This document shows, in pieces, positions 6,399-8,994 of a DNA stretch of 8,994 nucleotides. The notes below the pieces were generated by a model, which worked only from the letters and a program-made list of their open reading frames with translations, was not told the DNA's origin and searched no databases. Both the position numbers and the translations under genes were made by a program. The number at the start of each line of letters is the position of its first letter. Positions within the stretch are counted from its first letter, which is position 1. Location: assembly GCA_017353855.1 (NCBI GenBank), contig JAFMSA010000129.1, positions 1 through 8,994 on the forward strand. The letters are read 5' to 3'. Source of the DNA: Alphaproteobacteria bacterium (lineage in GTDB: Bacteria; Pseudomonadota; Alphaproteobacteria; ATCC43930; CGMCC-115725).

Positions 6399-6713
6399 TC
6401 AGCTGACGTGGCGCTTCTGCGTTACTGCACCGGCGTGATGTGAAGAAGATTTCTTCGACGGTTTTTTCAAATGGTGCGATCGAGACGACTTCTTCTTCTT
6501 TGGGGCGGTCGGAACCGTCTTTGGAGGCGTCGGAGCCGTCGCGTTACCCGGAGCCGTCGCGTTACCCGGAGCCGTCGCGTTACCCGGGGCCGTCGCGTTA
6601 CCCGGAGGCATCGTCTGCCCGCCGCCTGTGGGAGCCTGAGCGTAGGATTCGATCGGCAATGTCGTACCAGCGATGAAAGTGAGCAATGCAAAAGCCGAGA
6701 CAAGCACCTTCAT
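6399..6713 (-). CDS. Small exported protein with four GNATAP repeats and a Lys/His-rich tail
   Basis: The 104-residue product starts at the ATG 6711-6713, preceded by AGGAG six bases upstream; an upstream in-frame start at 6743 lacks such a site and would spoil the signal peptide. Residues 1-25 form a Sec signal peptide (MKVLVSAFALLTFIAGTTLP, then IESYA), cleaved before QAPTGGG. Residues 38-61 are four exact copies of GNATAP. After a Pro/Thr stretch comes a very basic tail from residue 72 (KKKKSSRSHHLKKPSKKSSS), with five His in total. The mature protein has no hydrophobic core and is probably disordered, in the periplasm or outside the cell. The basic tail could bind nucleic acid, acidic polymer or metal, but this is speculation. 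Layout (signal peptide, Pro/Ala-rich repeat, His/basic stretch) resembles the 1486-1899 protein. Family not recognised. Confidence 0.75.
   Translation of the reverse strand: MKVLVSAFALLTFIAGTTLPIESYAQAPTGGGQTMPPGNATAPGNATAPGNATAPGNATAPTPPKTVPTAPKKKKSSRSHHLKKPSKKSSSHHAGAVTQKRHVS
6532..6603. repeat. Four tandem copies of an 18-bp unit
   Basis: The unit GGAGCCGTCGCGTTACCC is repeated head-to-tail four times without spacing (6532-6549, 6550-6567, 6568-6585, 6586-6603). The fourth copy differs at one base (A to G at its third position), which is silent in the protein. The period is a multiple of three, so copy number can change without shifting frame. On the - strand it encodes the four GNATAP motifs of the small exported protein. 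Confidence 0.95.
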
Positions 6714-6990
6714 AAGGGACTCCTGGTCAATATAACGATTCACTGCATTCCCAGCACTTGTGAGGAGTACACCCGTGCATCACCACCGTGTTGGTTGTAT
6801 CCCCGATGTGCTCGATATTATTATCACGATAAGCGGCGGCGCACGTAACAATAATCGGAGCCGCCTGGAGAACGCCCCGATTACGAGATCTGTCCAGACG
6901 CCAAAGCCGTTCTCGTTGCAAAAGCGCTTCATCCGACGCAAATTCCCCACCTGACCTCACGGTCAACGGAAATACAGCAGGGCATGTGCG
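6714..6990. other. Intergenic region between the repeat protein and the OmpA terminator
   Basis: No gene with a convincing start is seen. On the - strand a frame is open from 7059 to a TGA at 6727-6729, ending 13 bases before the repeat-protein ATG, but it begins inside the terminator hairpins of the OmpA gene and has no good ribosome-binding site. A short palindrome TTATCACGATAA (6821-6832) lies in an AT-richer patch. The promoter of the 6399-6713 gene should be in this interval but I cannot place it. Confidence 0.35.
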
Positions 6991-6993
6991 GGC

Positions 6994-7026
6994 AAAAAAA
7001 ACCGCCGCGGTTGTCCGCGGCGGTTT
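6994..7026 (-). terminator. Strong intrinsic terminator of the OmpA-family gene
   Basis: A perfect 9-bp GC stem (CCGCCGCGG at 7002-7010, CCGCGGCGG at 7015-7023) encloses a 4-base loop. Read on the - strand it is followed by eight T residues (the A-run 6994-7001 on the + strand). This is a textbook Rho-independent terminator located about 40 bases after the TGA at 7064. Confidence 0.9.
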
Positions 7027-7046
7027 CCGGGGACCTTGGTCCCCGG
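7027..7046. repeat. Second perfect inverted repeat directly before the terminator
   Basis: CCGGGGACC and GGTCCCCGG flank a central TT, forming a near-continuous 20-bp palindrome. It lies between the OmpA-gene stop and the main terminator stem with no gap to the latter, so the transcript would end in two stacked hairpins. It may protect the 3' end of an abundant mRNA; that role is inferred. Confidence 0.7.
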
Positions 7047-7063
7047 AGTTTGTCGGCAAGGTC

Positions 7064-8272
7064 CTACGGGAATACGATCTCGACCCGGCGGTTCTGCGGC
7101 TCGCGGACGCCCCGTGGCGTCGGGACGCGCGGGTCGTTCATGCCACGGCCACTGACGGCCATGTCGGTGCGCGGGACCCCGAGCCTCTCGAGGGCGGTGG
7201 CGACCGCGTTCGCACGCCGCTCGGAGAGCCGCTGGTTGTAACCGGCCGGGCCCGACAGGTCTGTGTAGCCAGTGACCTGCAGCCGCACAGCGCCGCCTGC
7301 ATGGTACTGGTTCGCTGCGAGCTGGATGATCTGCATGCCTTCGGGGGTGATGGTGAACTTATCCCAATCGAAGAACACGAGATAGACTTGGTGGACTGGC
7401 GGCGGCGGTGGTGCCGGCGGCGGTGGTGGCGGCGGCGGCGGGGGCGCGCCGAATTTCATCGTCAGGCTGGCGACGATGTTGTGTGTGCTGTAGCCCGACT
7501 TGTATCTTGTACCGCCAAAGGCGACAGGCGGTGCCGGGAACACGCCCTTGTTGTTGAACGTCGCCTCCGTGGTCGCAAGGTAGCGGTAATCCAGGTCAAA
7601 TGCGAGCAGGGGGTTGATGTCGTAACGAATACCCGCGATTGCCTGGTAGCCGAATTGCCAACTGCTGCCTTTGAGCAAAGTGCCGCCATAAACCCGCGCT
7701 GGCTCGCTGAACGGCCCAGCCGGTGTGCTACCGTGGAGCGCTTCGATCGAAACGGGGTTGAGCGTCGTGCTGTCGACGATGTCAACCGCGCCGACACCAA
7801 AACCGAGATGCGGGCTGACGGGCCACCCTAGCGTGAAGTCATAGAGGAAGTTGGTCATAATCGCATGGGCGTTGCGGCTACCGCTAAACAGATGGCCGCT
7901 CCCTGCCGTAAAACCGTCAAAGTCCGACAGCCCGTTATGGCGAAAGCTGTATTCTTCCTCGACACGGAACGGGCCGTATTGAAGACCGAGCCGGCCGCCG
8001 ACGTTAAAGCCGCTATTGTATGTCGACGGCAAACTGATGGCGCCGGGGACTGCGGTTAATGCGCCAGCTGGGCCTGCGCCCGCGCCTACAGAAAACGGAG
8101 TCGAGCTGACCTTGTTTATGTGGTTGCTGAGCGAGGTCCACCCGCCTTCCGGCCCCACGTAGAAAGTCACCGGGTAGGGGCCCCCCAGAAAGGCGAATTG
8201 GGCATTTGCGTCAGCACAACTAAACGCCACGGCAAGCGCAGCGCCGGCGCTTAGCAGATAGCGACTTTTCAT
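7064..8272 (-). CDS. OmpA-family outer-membrane protein (beta-barrel plus peptidoglycan-binding domain)
   Basis: The 402-residue product anchors the outer membrane to the cell wall. It has a Sec signal peptide (cut after ANA, residue 24). Residues about 25-275 have alternating aromatic and polar strands (VTFYVGPEGGWTSL, FNVGGRLGLQYGPFRVEEEY, FDLDYRYLATTEATF), typical of an 8-10-stranded outer-membrane barrel. A polyproline linker follows at about 277-292, with ten Pro, one Ala, five Pro. The C-terminal OmpA domain (293-402) has VFFDWDKFTITPEG, GYTDLSGPAGYNQRLSERRA and NRRVEIVF. Asp338 and Arg353 keep the 15-residue spacing of the diaminopimelate-binding pair Asp271/Arg286 of E. coli OmpA. GGAGG lies six bases before the ATG, and a double-hairpin terminator follows the stop, consistent with a strongly expressed single gene. 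Barrel boundaries are estimated. Confidence 0.93.
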   Translation of the reverse strand: MKSRYLLSAGAALAVAFSCADANAQFAFLGGPYPVTFYVGPEGGWTSLSNHINKVSSTPFSVGAGAGPAGALTAVPGAISLPSTYNSGFNVGGRLGLQYGPFRVEEEYSFRHNGLSDFDGFTAGSGHLFSGSRNAHAIMTNFLYDFTLGWPVSPHLGFGVGAVDIVDSTTLNPVSIEALHGSTPAGPFSEPARVYGGTLLKGSSWQFGYQAIAGIRYDINPLLAFDLDYRYLATTEATFNNKGVFPAPPVAFGGTRYKSGYSTHNIVASLTMKFGAPPPPPPPPPPAPPPPPVHQVYLVFFDWDKFTITPEGMQIIQLAANQYHAGGAVRLQVTGYTDLSGPAGYNQRLSERRANAVATALERLGVPRTDMAVSGRGMNDPRVPTPRGVREPQNRRVEIVFP

Positions 8273-8304
8273 CCCTTACCTCCGGCCGCAAAAATACGCG
8301 TCTG

Positions 8305-8326
8305 ACGATGGTCATGCCGCCATCGT
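8305..8326. repeat. Inverted repeat in the OmpA-gene leader
   Basis: ACGATGG (8305-8311) and CCATCGT (8320-8326) form a 7-bp inverted repeat with an 8-base spacer, about 33 bases upstream of the OmpA-family start codon. It could fold in the 5' leader RNA or be a protein-binding site; OmpA-type leaders in other bacteria are structured and control mRNA stability. Only the repeat itself is seen. Confidence 0.45.
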
Positions 8327-8653
8327 TAGCCAATCTTCGCCTTCCACCATGCCGATGGCAAACGGTTTTTGCTTCAACGGGACCGCTTATCCGGGAATCC
8401 GCACAGAACAGTAGAGAGTGCGACATTCAGGCAACAGATCGGTCGCGATTCGACTGATTACTTGCCACTAAGGCTGCGGCTTTTTCGCAACACCATTCAA
8501 CGGATCACAGTCACGGCGGCAATCGGCGCGTAGATCGGGAACCGGCAACCACCCCATGGCGTTGGCGGGCAGCGCCCCGATTAACTCTACCTCGTCCAAA
8601 GGCGAATTCAACGTACGGTGAAAGCTGCCAGACGGCCGACTGCATTCGCGAGC

Positions 8654-8678
8654 GGCCCTTGCCCGGGACAGCAAGGCC
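8654..8678. terminator. Imperfect hairpin after the FAD-oxidase stop
   Basis: GGCCCTTGC (8654-8662) can pair with GCAAGGCC (8671-8678) with one bulged base, around an 8-base loop. It begins seven bases after the oxidase TGA on the - strand. There is no T-run, so if it terminates transcription it is weak or works with Rho. Confidence 0.35.
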
Positions 8679-8685
8679 GGAAAGA

Positions 8686-8994
8686 TCAGGGATCGATCAG
8701 GACGCCCGGGTTCAGCAGGCCCTGCGGGTCGACCACGCGTTTGGCCGCGCGCAACATCGCGGCGAACAGCTCGGGTCGCTGTTTGTCATACCACGGGCGG
8801 TGGTCGCGGCCGACCGCATGGTGGTGGGTGATGGTGCCGCCCGCGGCAATCAGCGCCTCGCTCGCTGCGGTCTTGATCCTGCGCCACTGGGACAACAGCG
8901 CGCCATGTGACCCCAGAGCGTGGAATGTGAAGTACGGCGCCGGCCCATCCGGGTAGACGTGCGTGAACCGGCAGGTTACCTGTCCAGGCCGCCC
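8686..8994 (-). CDS. FAD-linked oxidase, C-terminal part (alkyldihydroxyacetonephosphate synthase-like)
   Basis: The frame is open to the window edge; the last 102 residues are present and the N-terminal FAD-binding domain lies outside. The fragment shows CRFTHVYPDGPAPYFTF (8-24), then ITHHHAVGRDHRPWY (55-69), and ends LLNPGVLIDP. A C-terminal block with a His triplet followed by a G and a basic residue (HHH-G/A-VG) is the active-site signature of alkyl-DHAP-synthase-type flavoproteins. The DPQGLLNPGVL ending is shared by the wider FAD_oxidase_C (glycolate/lactate oxidase, VAO) family. Bacterial members of this subgroup are mostly uncharacterised 2-hydroxyacid or glycerol-phosphate-linked oxidases; an ether-lipid role should not be assumed. 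It is probably cytoplasmic. Confidence in the superfamily is high, in the substrate low. Confidence 0.87.
   Translation of the reverse strand, partial: GRPGQVTCRFTHVYPDGPAPYFTFHALGSHGALLSQWRRIKTAASEALIAAGGTITHHHAVGRDHRPWYDKQRPELFAAMLRAAKRVVDPQGLLNPGVLIDP

Larger units (their letters stand above)
8273..8685. other. Intergenic region upstream of the OmpA-family gene
   Basis: This 413-base stretch holds no gene I can support. Next to the OmpA ATG is the ribosome-binding site GGAGG (- strand). A 7-bp inverted repeat at 8305-8326 lies in the leader. Near the FAD-oxidase stop there is an imperfect hairpin at 8654-8678. The middle (8430-8640) shows only short overlapping frames without start signals. 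The OmpA promoter presumably lies between 8300 and 8430, but I find no clear -35/-10 pair. Confidence 0.4.

Noticed and set aside
6727..6734. TATATT on the - strand as -10 box of the repeat-protein gene
   Set aside because: Transcription would start on top of the ribosome-binding site, leaving no usable leader, and there is no -35 match at the right distance.
7002..7046. Clustered inverted repeats as a mobile-element end or CRISPR repeat
   Set aside because: There is no transposase, target duplication or repeated spacing; a T8 tail after the stem and position right after a stop codon fit a terminator.
6727..7059. 110-codon open frame on the - strand just upstream of the repeat protein
   Set aside because: It starts inside the double hairpin terminator, lacks a start signal and has an atypical composition. 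Its end close to the next gene's ATG is suggestive but not enough to call a gene.
6986..7831. 281-codon open frame on the + strand opposite the OmpA-family gene
   Set aside because: It begins in the terminator hairpins and has Arg-rich shadow composition (runs of RRRW from the polyproline codons). The opposite strand has a clear OmpA-family protein.

Overview
The window is GC-rich bacterial DNA with Gram-negative features: an OmpA-family outer-membrane protein, exported proteins with Sec-type signal peptides, and a binder-dependent peptide ABC transporter. The gene styles suggest an alphaproteobacterium, probably Hyphomicrobiales (Bradyrhizobium/Beijerinckia-like). These styles are small proline-rich exported proteins, an OmpA protein with a polyproline linker, and an ABC-F protein with the downstream coiled coil. 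The taxonomic placement is inference from protein style, not from a marker gene.

Layout, left to right. (1) Positions 1-429 hold the 3' end of an ABC-F ATPase gene on the + strand. (2) A gap at 430-767 carries a perfect 20-bp palindrome abutting a TTGACA hexamer, upstream of an unrecognised 200-residue protein (768-1370, +). (3) A hairpin terminator lies between that gene and a convergent small exported Pro/Ala/His-rich protein (1486-1899, -). (4) A peptide/nickel-type ABC importer follows on the + strand: family 5 solute-binding protein (2199-3893), then two permeases (4049-5002 and 4999-5847) that overlap by 4 bp. Two hairpins sit between the binding-protein gene and the permease genes. No ATPase gene follows. 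(5) Directly after the second permease, on the - strand, are the decayed remains of an M20-family amidohydrolase/peptidase (about 5866-6240), broken by frame changes, a stop codon and an internal deletion. (6) A small exported protein with four exact GNATAP repeats and a Lys/His-rich tail lies at 6399-6713 (-). (7) An OmpA-family protein (7064-8272, -) ends at a strong double-hairpin terminator. (8) The window closes with the C-terminal 102 residues of an FAD-linked oxidase of the alkyldihydroxyacetonephosphate-synthase type (8686-8994, -).

The coherent functional unit is the transporter. The binding protein would capture a peptide-like ligand in the periplasm and the two permeases would form the membrane channel, but the energising ATPases must come from elsewhere or have been lost. 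The adjacent dead M20 hydrolase suggests a former uptake-and-hydrolysis locus that is being eroded. I see no phage, insertion sequence, CRISPR array, tRNA or rRNA. The most unusual items are the pseudogene next to the ATPase-less transporter, the palindrome before the unknown gene, and the repeat-bearing small exported protein. I did not find evidence for a wholly new multi-gene system.
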